A stretch of 64,000 nt of DNA from an uncultured Ulvibacter sp. (GCA_943789105.1 CALSSW010000001.1:124001-188000); one strand, 5' to 3'; counted from the first letter of the stretch, positions 1-10,074 are shown. The notes: generated from the sequence alone by a model not told the origin. Program-made: numbers and translations.

Positions 1-762
1 ATCACAGAGCTGTTTATTGCATGGTACTCTGGTGTAGAGTACGAACAGTATGCATTTTTAAACAGAGCTACTGGACCCTACTGGTGGGCCTATTGGGCTA
101 TGATGACTTGTAATGTGTTCTCTCCACAGTTTATGTGGTTTAAAAAATTACGCACAAGTATTATGTTCTCTTTCTTTATTTCTATTGTAGTAAACATCGG
201 AATGTGGTTTGAGCGCTTTGTAATTATTGTTACCTCATTACATCGTGATTATTTGCCATCTTCTTGGACCATGTTCTCACCAACTTTTGTTGATATAGGT
301 ATTTTTATAGGAACCATAGGATTTTTCTTTGTGTTGTTTTTACTCTATGCTAGAACCTTTCCTGTAATTGCTCAGGCAGAGGTGAAGTCTATCTTAAAGA
401 GCTCTGGATCAAAATTCAAGTCTTTACGAGAAAAGCATGGAGATGATGTAAAACACTATGATGTTGTAGTACCAGCAAAATCAACAAAAAGCACCTACGA
501 TCAAACTAAATTAAAGACCTTACTAAAAACCCTAGGAACTTTTGACGCTGCTACTCAGACCCCTGATGATCTTAAGAAAATTACAGGTGTGGGTCCAGTA
601 TTACAAAAGAAATTAAATGCGATTGGATTATTTACTTTTCAGCAGATAAGTAATATGACCAATCCAGAGTACGATTTATTCGATGAAATATTAGGCGAGT
701 TACCAGGAAGAGCAAAACGTGATGACTGGGCAGGACAAGCCTCTAAACTTAAAAACAACTAG
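1..762 (+). CDS. actC: Alternative complex III subunit ActC (NrfD-like), 3' part
   Basis: The reading frame is open from base 1, so the start lies upstream of the window; the visible part is about 253 codons. It holds the last membrane helices of an NrfD/polysulfide-reductase-type integral membrane protein (hydrophobic stretches near window bases 165-225 and 290-375). In alternative complex III this subunit is the quinol-interacting membrane core. After the last helix comes a cytoplasmic tail of about 130 residues that ends in a helix-hairpin-helix-like motif ([16 protein letters not shown], about bases 580-627). The next gene, actD, starts one base after the stop, and actE and actF follow, which fixes the identity by context. 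The tail is unusual for a membrane subunit and is listed as a finding. Confidence 0.9.
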   Translation: MTELFIAWYSGVEYEQYAFLNRATGPYWWAYWAMMTCNVFSPQFMWFKKLRTSIMFSFFISIVVNIGMWFERFVIIVTSLHRDYLPSSWTMFSPTFVDIGIFIGTIGFFFVLFLLYARTFPVIAQAEVKSILKSSGSKFKSLREKHGDDVKHYDVVVPAKSTKSTYDQTKLKTLLKTLGTFDAATQTPDDLKKITGVGPVLQKKLNAIGLFTFQQISNMTNPEYDLFDEILGELPGRAKRDDWAGQASKLKNN

Positions 763-763
763 T

Positions 764-1300
764 ATGGCTTCCAAAGTGATACATGCAATTTATAACGACG
801 ATGATATTTTAATGCATGCGGTTAAACAAACTCGTGCAGCTCACTATCATATCGAAGAAGTCTACACACCTTTTCCGGTGCACGGTCTAGATAAAGTAAT
901 GGGTCTTGAGCCAACTCGTATTGCCATAACATCATTTATGTATGGTATTGTAGGGCTATGTGTTGCAATTACAATGATGAATTTCATTATGATTGAAGAT
1001 TGGCCTCAAGATATTGGTGGTAAGCCAAGTTTTAGCTACATCGAAAATATGCCTGCTTTTGTGCCAATTATGTTCGAAATGACTGTGTTTTTTGCAGCCC
1101 ATTTAATGGTAATTACTTTTTATATGAGAAGTAAACTATGGCCATTCAAAAAAGCTGAAAATCCTGATGTAAGAACAACTGACGACCATTTTCTAATGGC
1201 TGTTGATACCGCACATCATGATATAGACAAAATGTCTAAGTTCTTGCAAGATACAGGAGCTGTTGAAATTAGTATAGTAGAATCTGATGATGATCATTAA
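764..1300 (+). CDS. actD: Alternative complex III subunit ActD (DUF3341)
   Basis: A 178-residue membrane protein of the quinol:cytochrome c oxidoreductase (alternative complex III). The N-terminal soluble region begins MASKVIHAIYNDDD and contains the family feature VHGLDKVMGL; two hydrophobic helices follow (about residues 50-75 and 100-125), then an acidic, His-containing tail. ActD is a structural membrane subunit without cofactors in known complexes. I chose ATG 764, one base after the actC stop, because the 15 codons further upstream lie inside actC and look unlike the family N-terminus. The following gene, actE, starts two bases after this stop. Confidence 0.93.
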   Translation: MASKVIHAIYNDDDILMHAVKQTRAAHYHIEEVYTPFPVHGLDKVMGLEPTRIAITSFMYGIVGLCVAITMMNFIMIEDWPQDIGGKPSFSYIENMPAFVPIMFEMTVFFAAHLMVITFYMRSKLWPFKKAENPDVRTTDDHFLMAVDTAHHDIDKMSKFLQDTGAVEISIVESDDDH

Positions 1301-1301
1301 T

Positions 1302-1916
1302 ATGAAAAAGATACTCCAACTAAGTATTGCTCTTGTAGCATTGATAGGATTGGTTTCTTGCGGAGGTGACACCAAACCTAGCTTCCAATATATGCCAAAT
1401 ATGTACCAGCCTGTAGGATATGAAACCTATGGTGAATACGAGGTTTTTCCAAACCAGCAAGAAGCAATGTTACCTGTTTTAGGAACCGTGCCAAGAGGAT
1501 ACACTCCTTATGAGTACCCAGATACAACAAAAGGCTCAGATGCTGCCAAGAAAGAGTTGAAAAACCCATTAGAGGTTACTCAAAAAAACTTGGACGCAGG
1601 TAAAGAATTATATACCATATATTGTGCTGTTTGTCACGGAGATAAAGGAGACGGAAATGGAATTTTAATGCAACGGGAGAAGATTCTTGGGATACCAAGT
1701 TATGCTGCCCCGGGAAGATTAATTACTCAAGGGGGTGTGTATCATGTCCAGATGTATGGGCTTAACTCTATGGGATCCTATGCCTCTCAAACCAATGAGT
1801 TGGAGCGTTGGCAAATAACACAACATGTTATGAATCTCAAAGCTACATTAGAAGGGACACCACTGCTTGTTCCAGAACTTGAAGAAGTTGCTGGCTCTAA
1901 TCAATCAAATGATTAA
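1302..1916 (+). CDS. actE: Alternative complex III subunit ActE, monoheme cytochrome c lipoprotein
   Basis: A 204-residue lipoprotein with one c-type heme site. The signal peptide ends in a lipobox (LIGLVSCGG), so the mature protein should be tethered to the outer face of the inner membrane. The heme motif CAVCH is at about residue 105, followed by a GDG-containing loop; a Met about 25-60 residues further on can supply the second axial ligand. In alternative complex III this subunit passes electrons from the complex towards the oxidase. ATG 1302 is preferred to the in-frame ATG at 1287 because it places a normal Lys-Lys signal-peptide start right after actD. The gap to actF is 39 bases. Confidence 0.93.
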   Translation: MKKILQLSIALVALIGLVSCGGDTKPSFQYMPNMYQPVGYETYGEYEVFPNQQEAMLPVLGTVPRGYTPYEYPDTTKGSDAAKKELKNPLEVTQKNLDAGKELYTIYCAVCHGDKGDGNGILMQREKILGIPSYAAPGRLITQGGVYHVQMYGLNSMGSYASQTNELERWQITQHVMNLKATLEGTPLLVPELEEVAGSNQSND

Positions 1917-1955
1917 CAAAAACATTAAACAAAAGAACAATAGAATAGCTTAGAT

Positions 1956-3302
1956 ATGAATTATACGCTACCTAGTAAACTTAAATTATTCGCTATCATA
2001 TTGATGGTACTTGGTGCTGTTGGTATTGGTGCAGGATTTTTGTCTGCTCCAGGATCTACTGCAGAGGTGAAGGAAATGATGGCAGCACATGGTGATGATC
2101 ACGGTGAGGCCTCAACACAGAGCCACCATACAGCTAAAGACAGCCATGGTGATACAGCTCATAGCGCCTCTCATGACGCCTCAGACGAACAGAAACATTT
2201 AGAACACACCTTGCATCAACTACAAAACAGGCCTTGGTCTGCCTTGTATGTTGCTTGTTTCTTTTTCTTTATGATTGCACTAGGGGCCTTGGCTTTTTAT
2301 GCAGTAAATTTTGCTGCTCAGGCCGGTTGGTCTCCAGTACTCTTTAGGGTAATGGAAGCAATCACCGCATACTTAGTGCCCGGAGGAATCATTATGTTTG
2401 TTTTATTAGGATTATCAGGATTCCACATCAACCATCTATTTGTATGGGCAGATCCAGAGGTTGTTGCACATGATGTACTTCTTCAAGGAAAAGCTGGATG
2501 GCTCAACGGAACATGGATGCTTATAAGGGCAGCTATATTTTTAGGGGGTTGGATTACCTATCGCCACTTCGCAGTTAAGTTTTCTCGTGCAGGAGACATC
2601 GCAAAAGAAAATGACTATAGTAACTTTAAAAAGACCTTCAGAATTTCAGCTGGATTTTTAGTATTCTTTTTATACACCGAGTCTATGATGTCTTGGGATT
2701 GGATTATGAGTTTTGATCCGCATTGGTTTTCAACGCTATTTGGTTGGTACGTTCTTGCTGGTATGATGGTGTGTGCCATTACAACAATTGCTCTGATTAC
2801 AATATTTTTAAAATCTCAAGGATATCTAGAAATAGTGAACGACAGTCACATCCATGACTTGGCTAAGTTTATGTTTGGATTTAGTATTTTCTGGACCTAC
2901 TTGTGGTTCTCTCAGTTCATGTTGATTTGGTATGCAAACATACCTGAAGAGGTTACCTATTTCATGACACGTATAGAAGACTTTAACTTACCATTCTTTG
3001 GCATGTTGGCAATGAACTTTGTATTCCCATTATTACTGTTAATGAACAGTGATTACAAGCGTGTTAATTGGTTTGTGGTACTAACAGGTATTGTTATTCT
3101 AGTTGGACATTATATAGATATTTTTGTGATGGTAATGCCTGGAACAGTTGGTAAAAGCTGGTTTATAGGAATACCAGAAATAGGGTCTGTATTATTCTTC
3201 CTTGGACTTTTTATTCTTGTTGTTTTTACAGCATTAACAAAAGCGCCACTGTTGTTGAAAAACAACCCATTTATGAAAGAAAGTAAAAATTATCATTATT
3301 AA
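1956..3302 (+). CDS. actF: Alternative complex III subunit ActF
   Basis: A 448-residue polytopic membrane protein with about ten hydrophobic segments, related to the NrfD/ActC fold and the last Act subunit of the operon. After the first helix (residues 8-30) comes a strongly His/Asp-rich stretch, about residues 45-90 with 13 or more histidines, which should lie outside the membrane. The family-typical WDWIMSFDPHWFSTLFGWY motif sits near residues 246-264. ActF anchors the complex and helps associate it with the terminal oxidase. The oxidase subunit II gene begins 21 bases downstream, consistent with one transcript encoding a complex III/caa3 supercomplex. The role of the His-rich segment is unknown; metal binding would be inference. 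Confidence 0.92.
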   Translation: MNYTLPSKLKLFAIILMVLGAVGIGAGFLSAPGSTAEVKEMMAAHGDDHGEASTQSHHTAKDSHGDTAHSASHDASDEQKHLEHTLHQLQNRPWSALYVACFFFFMIALGALAFYAVNFAAQAGWSPVLFRVMEAITAYLVPGGIIMFVLLGLSGFHINHLFVWADPEVVAHDVLLQGKAGWLNGTWMLIRAAIFLGGWITYRHFAVKFSRAGDIAKENDYSNFKKTFRISAGFLVFFLYTESMMSWDWIMSFDPHWFSTLFGWYVLAGMMVCAITTIALITIFLKSQGYLEIVNDSHIHDLAKFMFGFSIFWTYLWFSQFMLIWYANIPEEVTYFMTRIEDFNLPFFGMLAMNFVFPLLLLMNSDYKRVNWFVVLTGIVILVGHYIDIFVMVMPGTVGKSWFIGIPEIGSVLFFLGLFILVVFTALTKAPLLLKNNPFMKESKNYHY

Positions 3303-3323
3303 TTATTTAGAAGACAAATAACG

Positions 3324-4391
3324 ATGACCGCATTTTTAATTGTATTAGTAATTATTCTTTTCGGAATCACTGTGTTGCAGATGGCGAAGATTTTTGGTAT
3401 GTCAAAAACACCCGAACAATTAGGTGAATCTTCAGAGATTGCTTCAGACAAAGACAACAATATTAACGGATGGTTGATGCTCATGTTTGTGTTTGTCACC
3501 TATGCTATATTAATTGTTTCATTCTGGAAATGGGGCGAGGTTTTATTACCTAAAGCCGCCTCAGAGCATGGACAAGGAATTGACGATTTATGGTTGATCT
3601 CCATGGTGCTTATTTTCTTTGTAGGGTTTATTACACTTTGGTTGTTAAGCTATTTCGCTTTTAAGTACAGGGGAAATAAAAACAACCGTGCGTTGTACTT
3701 TGCAGACAACGATAAGTTAGAATTTATCTGGACTGTAATTCCTGTAATTGTTTTAGCAGGACTTATTATCTACGGGCTATTTACCTGGACAGATATCATG
3801 AACGTTAGTGAAGATGAAGATCCAATGATTGTTGAATTGTATGCATATCAGTTTGATTGGAGAGCTCGTTACAGCGGTGAAGATAACACATTGGGTGAGG
3901 CCAATGTGCGCTTAATTGAAGGGGCAAACCAATTGGGTGTAGACACCTCAGATCCTAACGCACAAGATGATATAGTTGTTAATGAACTACACTTGCCACT
4001 GGGCAGAAAAATATTATTTAAAATGCGATCTCAGGATGTGCTTCACTCTGCGTACATGCCGCACTTTAGAGCTCAAATGAATTGTGTTCCTGGTATGATT
4101 ACCCAATTTGCATTCACGCCCTCTGTAACCACAGAACAAATGAGATTGGATGAAGAAGTTATGGGTAAAGTGAGCAGAATTAACTCCATTCGAAGAAAAA
4201 ATTCTATTGAATTAATGGCCAAAGGCGAAGAGGCATTAGAGCCTTACGAGTTTGATTACTTGTTGCTTTGCAACAAGATTTGTGGAACCAATCACTACAA
4301 TATGCAGATGAAAATTATAGTTGAAACTCAAGAACAGTATGACGCTTGGATTGCACAACAAGCAACCATTGCTACATCCCTAAATAAATAA
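3324..4391 (+). CDS. coxB: Cytochrome c oxidase subunit II (CuA subunit)
   Basis: A 355-residue subunit II of an aa3/caa3-type cytochrome c oxidase. It has an extra N-terminal hydrophobic helix (residues 1-25), a second one (about 50-70), then the two canonical transmembrane helices (about 90-115 and 130-160) and a periplasmic cupredoxin domain. The binuclear CuA ligands are visible: the His in VLHSAYMPH, and the CNKICGTNHYNM block giving C-x3-C-x3-H-x2-M. CuA accepts electrons from cytochrome c and passes them to heme a in subunit I. The gene lies between actF and coxA with gaps of 21 and 16 bases. No heme c domain is fused, so electrons presumably come from ActE or a separate cytochrome. 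Confidence 0.96.
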   Translation: MTAFLIVLVIILFGITVLQMAKIFGMSKTPEQLGESSEIASDKDNNINGWLMLMFVFVTYAILIVSFWKWGEVLLPKAASEHGQGIDDLWLISMVLIFFVGFITLWLLSYFAFKYRGNKNNRALYFADNDKLEFIWTVIPVIVLAGLIIYGLFTWTDIMNVSEDEDPMIVELYAYQFDWRARYSGEDNTLGEANVRLIEGANQLGVDTSDPNAQDDIVVNELHLPLGRKILFKMRSQDVLHSAYMPHFRAQMNCVPGMITQFAFTPSVTTEQMRLDEEVMGKVSRINSIRRKNSIELMAKGEEALEPYEFDYLLLCNKICGTNHYNMQMKIIVETQEQYDAWIAQQATIATSLNK

Positions 4392-4407
4392 AAAAACGAG
4401 CTAAGAT

Positions 4408-6225
4408 ATGTCAGCACACGCACAAGAACACGCAGTAGATGATCACGGTCATCATCATAAAGAGACATTTGTAACTAAATATATTTTTAGTACAGACCAT
4501 AAAATGATTTCTAAGCAATACCTTATTACAGGATTGTTTATGGGTATTATTGGTATCGCAATGTCTATTTTAATGAGAATGCAGCTTGCATGGCCAGAAG
4601 AGCCATTTGTAGTATTCGAATTGCTACTTGGTAAATGGGCAGAAGGTGGTGTTATGGACCCAAGTGTATATCTTGCACTGGTTACCATACATGGAACGAT
4701 CATGGTCTTCTTTGTGTTAACCGCTGGTCTTAGTGGTACCTTCAGTAACTTATTAATTCCCTTGCAAATTGGCGCAAGAGATATGGCATCAGGTTTTTTA
4801 AACATGGTTTCTTATTGGTTATTTTTCTTATCAAGTTTAATTATGATTATGTCATTATTTGTTGAAGCTGGACCAGCTTCTGCAGGTTGGACTATCTACC
4901 CACCCCTTAGTGCATTGCCTCAGGCAATTCCCGGTTCTGGTGCAGGGATGACGCTTTGGCTTGTCTCTATGGCTATTTTTATTGCATCTTCTTTACTTGG
5001 ATCATTAAATTACGTGGTAACGGTTATAAACTTAAGAACAAAAGGAATGCGTATGACACGTCTTCCTCTTACTATATGGGCGTTTTTTGTAACAGCTATT
5101 ATTGGTATTGTATCTTTCCCTGTACTTTTATCTGCAGCACTTATGCTTATTATGGATAGAAGTTTTGGTACTTCTTTCTTCTTGTCAGACATTTTTATTG
5201 CCGGAGAGGTTTTGCATAATCAAGGAGGGTCACCAGTTTTGTTTGAACACTTATTTTGGTTCTTAGGTCACCCTGAGGTGTATATTGTTATACTACCTGC
5301 CATGGGTATGGTTTCAGAAATATTAGCTACAAATTCTCGTAAGCCAGTGTTTGGTTACAGAGCGATGGTTGCTTCCATTCTAGCCATTGCATTTCTATCA
5401 ACCATCGTATGGGGTCACCATATGTTTATCTCTGGCATGAATCCATTTTTAGGATCTGTATTTACTTTTACAACCCTACTTATTGCCATACCATCTGCGG
5501 TAAAATCTTTTAACTGGATTACAACTCTCTGGAGGGGGAATTTGCAGATGAACCCTGCCATGTTATTTTCTATTGGTTTTGTATCAACATTTATCACTGG
5601 AGGATTAACAGGTATTATCTTAGGAGATAGTGCACTAGATATTAATGTTCATGATACTTATTTTGTAGTGGCTCACTTTCATTTAGTAATGGGTATATCT
5701 GCACTATATGGTTTGTTTGCTGGAGTATACCATTGGTTCCCGAAAATGTTTGAGGGGCGTATGCTGAACAAAAACTTAGGTTTTGTTCATTTCTGGATTA
5801 CCGTTATTGGCGCATATGGTGTATTCTTCCCAATGCACTTTATAGGTATGGCAGGACTACCTAGACGTTACTACACAAACACTGCATTTCCATATTTTGA
5901 CGATCTAGCAGATGTGAACGTTGTAATAACCATTTTTGCAATCATTACAGCAGCAGCACAAATTGTATTTTTATACAACTTTATTCATTCTATGTACTAC
6001 GGAAAGAAAGGTCCTAAGAATCCTTGGAAGGCCACAACCCTTGAATGGACTGCAGAGGTAAAACACATTCATGGAAATTGGGATGGTCCTCTTCCAGAGG
6101 TACATCGTTGGCCTTACGATTATAGTAAGCCTAATAGCGACGATACAGATTACATGATTGCGGGTCAGGATTTTATACCACAGGACGTTCCAATGATGGA
6201 AAACGAAGAAGAGTTGCATCATTAA
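4408..6225 (+). CDS. coxA: Cytochrome c oxidase subunit I (heme-copper catalytic subunit)
   Basis: A 605-residue catalytic subunit of the heme-copper oxidase, which reduces O2 to water and pumps protons. It has twelve or more transmembrane helices. Seen motifs: HGTIMVFF (low-spin heme ligand), GHPEVYIVILPAMG (CuB His, with the Tyr that crosslinks to it and the K/D-channel region), GHHMF (CuB His pair), and VHDTYFVVAHFHLVMG (both heme ligands). The N-terminus carries a His-rich segment before the first helix. This is the last gene of the act-cox operon; a strong hairpin terminator follows at 6237. Subunits III and IV are not here but about 19 kb downstream. Confidence 0.97.
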   Translation: MSAHAQEHAVDDHGHHHKETFVTKYIFSTDHKMISKQYLITGLFMGIIGIAMSILMRMQLAWPEEPFVVFELLLGKWAEGGVMDPSVYLALVTIHGTIMVFFVLTAGLSGTFSNLLIPLQIGARDMASGFLNMVSYWLFFLSSLIMIMSLFVEAGPASAGWTIYPPLSALPQAIPGSGAGMTLWLVSMAIFIASSLLGSLNYVVTVINLRTKGMRMTRLPLTIWAFFVTAIIGIVSFPVLLSAALMLIMDRSFGTSFFLSDIFIAGEVLHNQGGSPVLFEHLFWFLGHPEVYIVILPAMGMVSEILATNSRKPVFGYRAMVASILAIAFLSTIVWGHHMFISGMNPFLGSVFTFTTLLIAIPSAVKSFNWITTLWRGNLQMNPAMLFSIGFVSTFITGGLTGIILGDSALDINVHDTYFVVAHFHLVMGISALYGLFAGVYHWFPKMFEGRMLNKNLGFVHFWITVIGAYGVFFPMHFIGMAGLPRRYYTNTAFPYFDDLADVNVVITIFAIITAAAQIVFLYNFIHSMYYGKKGPKNPWKATTLEWTAEVKHIHGNWDGPLPEVHRWPYDYSKPNSDDTDYMIAGQDFIPQDVPMMENEEELHH

Positions 6226-6236
6226 ATAATAGACTA

Positions 6237-6273
6237 TAAAAAAGCCCTCTCTATTTAGAAAGGGCTTTTTTTT
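6237..6273. terminator. Bidirectional rho-independent terminator
   Basis: AAGCCCT and AGGGCTT arms form a GC-rich stem around an AT-rich loop of about 11 bases, with an A run on the left and eight T on the right. It sits between the convergent coxA (+) and ppc (-) genes and can end transcription from both sides. Confidence 0.88.
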
Positions 6274-6307
6274 GGACCATAAAGATTTTAAAAAAACTTT
6301 GCAGACC

Positions 6308-8887
6308 TTATGCAGAATTTCTACTTGCATTAATGTTTCCAAATAAAGAGCGCATCACCAACTTCTGGTAAATAGCAATTTTAGCGACATCTTTAACGGG
6401 TTCTTTTTCTAGCTGCTGAATTTTCTTTAATGCAAATTGCTGTATGGTTAACAAGGGCAACACAATAGACTCCCTAACGGCAATAGAGGCATTCCCTGCA
6501 GGTTCTTCCTCCATGAGTTGCGCGTATCCAGTAAGTTTTAAAAGAAGGCGTTTTGATGTCTTATACTCTGTGTAAATAACATTCCAAAACTCCCCATACT
6601 CATCATCCTGGCTCATGTATTTTGTGAGTCCTAAAAATGATTTAGTCAAAGACATCATACTATTTTCTATAAGTGTTTTAAAGAACTCAGATGTTTTAAA
6701 CAAATGCTGTACTTTTTCAAATTCATTGGTATCTTCATAATGTTTCAAAGCAGTTCCAACACCAAAAAATCCAGGAACATTTTGCTTTAATTGACTCCAC
6801 GAACCTACAAATGGAATAGCCCTTAAATCTTCAAAGACTAGACCTTCTGCTTTTCCGCGTTTAGAAGGGCGGCTTCCTATATTTGTTTTAGCATAATACT
6901 TTAAGGTACTCATGTGCTCTAAATAGGGTATAAATTTAGGATGCGATTTAAAACTTGAATATGCTTTATAGCTTCGTTGGGCCAAATCTGTCATGACCTC
7001 CGTATTTGCCTTGGTCATGTTCAACTCTTTATCAAGCAAGCTATTGCTAATACCAGAGGTGATTAATTGTTCTAAGTTGTATTGTGATGATTCTAGGGTT
7101 CCGAAATTTGAAGAAATGGTTTGCCCTTGAATGGTTAATTGCACTTCCTTATCTTCAATTGTTGGTCCTAAAGAGGCATAAAAATTATGTGTTTTTCCAC
7201 CACCACGGGCTGGCGGTCCTCCACGACCATCAAAGAAAATAACGGTAATACCGTATTGTCGTGATATTCTAGTTAGGTTTTCTTTTGCTTTATAGATGGC
7301 CCAATTTGCCATTAAATACCCTCCATCTTTTGTGCCATCGCTAAACCCTAACATAATGGTCTGTTTGTTTGCTCTAGTTTTTAAATGTGCAGCATAGTAA
7401 GGGTTTGTGTACAACTCCTCCATGACCTTTGGCGCATTTTCTAAATCTGTAATGGTTTCAAATAATGGCCCAATATCAACAGTTAGAGCGTCATCAAATG
7501 CAACGATTTTTAACATTGCAAAGAGTTGCATGACATGCAGGGTACTTTGATTATTGCTTATGATATATCTGTTTGCAGCGGCCTGCCCATTTGTTGATTG
7601 AATGGTTTTTATTGCCTTCATTGTATGTAAGGCCTTAAGCGTTTCTTCATCTTTAATTAAAGATAAGTCAACCTTTCCCTGCACCTTAGAGAGTATTTGT
7701 ATTTGTTGGTCTTCTTGTAAATCAAAATAGTTCTCCGGAAATATAGTGCTACCACTTTTTATTAAGGCGGTAACTAAGGTGATGAAAAACTGAGCATGTT
7801 TACGGCTATCTTGCCTAATATCAAGATTTGCAAAATGAAAACCAAAGAGATGAACTTTATTCAACAAACTGTTTATTTGAGAGACATACAGCGATTGATG
7901 CTGGTCAATAATAAGCTGTTTTATTTCTTTTAGTTCTTGGGTAAAAGACTCTAAGGTAAGAGAAGATTTTTGATGTGAGATACTGTTATAAAGTTCTGTT
8001 TCTAGTTTAATGATACGCTGCTCTACACCACTAAAGGTTAATTTTCTTCTTAATTCTCTAATATCTCTGTGGTAGTTTTTAATGATTGTTTCGCGCAATC
8101 TAGCGGCAACTTTTAAGGTTATTTCTGGAGTGACAAATGGATTCCCGTCTCTGTCTCCGCCGGGCCAAAACCCTATATCAATGATGTCATTTTCTATGTG
8201 TTTTCCATCAAAGATGTTTTGCTGTATGTAGTCATAGATTGTTCCGAAGGATGTATAAAATACATTCTCTAAATACCAAATTAAACTTACAGCTTCATCG
8301 TAGGGAGTAGGTTTTTTATGTTTGAAAAAAGGCGTTTTACCTAATTGTGCCAATAATTCATTAATGCGAAGCAAATCATTTTCACGGATGGCCTGAGTTA
8401 AATCTGTGATAATTCCTAATACTGTGCCGGGGTAAAACTGAGTTGGGTGGGCTGTAAGTACAATACGCACTTTAAATTCTTCAAGATATTTTTTTAGGGT
8501 TTCTAGTTTCTTTTCAGCAGTTGCACTTTCCTTTAAAGAACGTAATGTGCCAATTCCATCCATGTTATTCACAATAGGAAAACTTGCATCTTCAATGGCG
8601 TCAAACAAAACCACTTGCCGTTCTATGTATTGAATAAATCTGAACAGTAAATTAATCTGGCTCTCCTTGGAGCGTCTATCTTGATATTTTTTAAAAAATG
8701 TCTCAACAATAGTAGTCGGGTCTTGCTCTTTTTCAAAACCTTTCTGGCAGGTTTCATGAAAAAGAGGCAAAAGTGCTCCGGTTTTGGTAATGGTGTCAAA
8801 GGGCAGGGTCATAAATATACTGTTGTATATTTGATATTTTGACAATACATTTTGATTAAATCGGGTAAGTTTTGGTTGTGTAGGCAT
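6308..8887 (-). CDS. ppc: Phosphoenolpyruvate carboxylase
   Basis: PEP carboxylase (about 859 residues from ATG 8887) adds bicarbonate to PEP to give oxaloacetate, an anaplerotic reaction. Visible motifs: VLTAHPTQ with the catalytic His, GGDRDGNPFVT, LGFSDGTKDGG, the mobile loop FFDGRGGPPARGGG, and the C-terminal GSRPSKR / LRAIPFVGSWSQ block. The usual active-site loop reads FHGRGG; here it is FFDGRGGPPARGG, a variant I believe is common in Bacteroidota. I prefer ATG 8887 because the upstream in-frame ATG (8935) adds a 16-residue basic stretch that does not look like the family N-terminus. Anaplerotic carboxylation has been linked to light-stimulated growth in proteorhodopsin flavobacteria, which may matter given the rhodopsin gene in this window. 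Confidence 0.95.
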   Translation of the reverse strand: MPTQPKLTRFNQNVLSKYQIYNSIFMTLPFDTITKTGALLPLFHETCQKGFEKEQDPTTIVETFFKKYQDRRSKESQINLLFRFIQYIERQVVLFDAIEDASFPIVNNMDGIGTLRSLKESATAEKKLETLKKYLEEFKVRIVLTAHPTQFYPGTVLGIITDLTQAIRENDLLRINELLAQLGKTPFFKHKKPTPYDEAVSLIWYLENVFYTSFGTIYDYIQQNIFDGKHIENDIIDIGFWPGGDRDGNPFVTPEITLKVAARLRETIIKNYHRDIRELRRKLTFSGVEQRIIKLETELYNSISHQKSSLTLESFTQELKEIKQLIIDQHQSLYVSQINSLLNKVHLFGFHFANLDIRQDSRKHAQFFITLVTALIKSGSTIFPENYFDLQEDQQIQILSKVQGKVDLSLIKDEETLKALHTMKAIKTIQSTNGQAAANRYIISNNQSTLHVMQLFAMLKIVAFDDALTVDIGPLFETITDLENAPKVMEELYTNPYYAAHLKTRANKQTIMLGFSDGTKDGGYLMANWAIYKAKENLTRISRQYGITVIFFDGRGGPPARGGGKTHNFYASLGPTIEDKEVQLTIQGQTISSNFGTLESSQYNLEQLITSGISNSLLDKELNMTKANTEVMTDLAQRSYKAYSSFKSHPKFIPYLEHMSTLKYYAKTNIGSRPSKRGKAEGLVFEDLRAIPFVGSWSQLKQNVPGFFGVGTALKHYEDTNEFEKVQHLFKTSEFFKTLIENSMMSLTKSFLGLTKYMSQDDEYGEFWNVIYTEYKTSKRLLLKLTGYAQLMEEEPAGNASIAVRESIVLPLLTIQQFALKKIQQLEKEPVKDVAKIAIYQKLVMRSLFGNINASRNSA

Positions 8888-9039
8888 TATGGTTTTATTG
8901 AAAATCTTAAAAGAATGATTTGTAAAAATATGCATTATAAAACGAATACTGATAGCCTTTAATTACTTGTTGTAGTTTCTTTAAATCATTTTGTTTATAT
9001 CTTAGTTTTATAGGCTTCTCTTTGTAATGAATCCCTTTG

Positions 9040-9047
9040 TATATTTG
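9040..9047 (+). promoter_or_regulatory. TAnnTTTG promoter core, ruvB
   Basis: TATATTTG matches the Bacteroidota -7 consensus exactly. The last G is only four bases before the ruvB ATG at 9052, so transcription would begin at or next to the start codon. A TTTG lies 15 bases upstream (9021-9024), slightly closer than the usual -33 spacing. Confidence 0.6.
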
Positions 9048-9051
9048 TTAT

Positions 9052-10074
9052 ATGAACGAACATCTGGATCCATCTCAAGAGCACTTAACACCAAAAGATA
9101 CAGAAATCGAAAAGAAGTTAAGACCCCTAAGTTTTGATGACTTTACAGGGCAAGACAAAGCCTTAGAAAACCTGCAGATATTTGTTCAAGCTGCCAATCA
9201 AAGAGACGAGGCTCTAGATCACACACTTTTTCATGGACCTCCTGGGCTGGGTAAAACCACCTTAGCACACATTTTAGCCAATGAGCTAGAAGTGGGTATA
9301 AAAGTTACCTCTGGTCCTGTTTTGGACAAGCCTGGAGATTTAGCAGGACTGCTCACAAATCTTGAGGAGCGTGATGTGTTGTTTATTGATGAGATTCATA
9401 GATTAAGCCCCGTAGTTGAGGAGTATTTATACTCTGCTATGGAAGATTATAAGATTGATATCATGATAGAATCTGGGCCTAATGCTCGTTCTGTTCAAAT
9501 ACACTTAGCCCCATTTACTTTGGTGGGCGCTACAACACGATCAGGTCTATTAACCGCTCCTATGAGAGCGCGTTTTGGGATTACATCTAGATTACAATAT
9601 TATACCACAGAACTTTTGACAACTATCTTGCAGCGAAGTGCTGGTATTTTAGAAGTCCCTATATCTATGGAAGCTGCTATTGAAATTGCAGGTAGAAGTA
9701 GAGGTACCCCAAGAATTGCAAATGCTCTTTTACGTAGAGTGCGTGATTTTGCCCAAATTAAAGGGAATGGCTCTATAGACATATCTATCGCTAAATTTTC
9801 ATTGGAGGCTCTGAGTGTAGACGCCCATGGACTGGATGAAATGGATAATAAAATACTAAATACCATTATCGATAAATTTAAAGGAGGCCCTGTGGGGATT
9901 ACCACCATTGCAACTGCGGTTTCAGAAAGTCCAGAAACCATAGAAGAGGTCTATGAGCCATTTTTGATTCAGCAAGGATTTATTATGCGCACACCAAGAG
10001 GGCGTGAGGTAACTCAGGCGGCCTACAACCATTTAGGAAAAGTAAAGGATGCCTCACAAGGAGGCTTGTTTTAA
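9052..10074 (+). CDS. ruvB: Holliday junction branch migration ATPase RuvB
   Basis: A 340-residue AAA+ motor that, with RuvA, drives branch migration of Holliday junctions during recombination and repair. Seen motifs: Walker [10 protein letters not shown] (about residue 62), Walker B LFIDEIHR, sensor GATTRSG, arginine-finger region RARFGI, and the C-terminal winged-helix domain ending in TPRGREVT. The length matches the family. ATG 9052 is chosen over the upstream TTG (9037), which would overlap the likely promoter core. The partner ruvA is at 13559, separated from it by queG and the malic enzyme gene rather than adjacent. Confidence 0.97.
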   Translation: MNEHLDPSQEHLTPKDTEIEKKLRPLSFDDFTGQDKALENLQIFVQAANQRDEALDHTLFHGPPGLGKTTLAHILANELEVGIKVTSGPVLDKPGDLAGLLTNLEERDVLFIDEIHRLSPVVEEYLYSAMEDYKIDIMIESGPNARSVQIHLAPFTLVGATTRSGLLTAPMRARFGITSRLQYYTTELLTTILQRSAGILEVPISMEAAIEIAGRSRGTPRIANALLRRVRDFAQIKGNGSIDISIAKFSLEALSVDAHGLDEMDNKILNTIIDKFKGGPVGITTIATAVSESPETIEEVYEPFLIQQGFIMRTPRGREVTQAAYNHLGKVKDASQGGLF

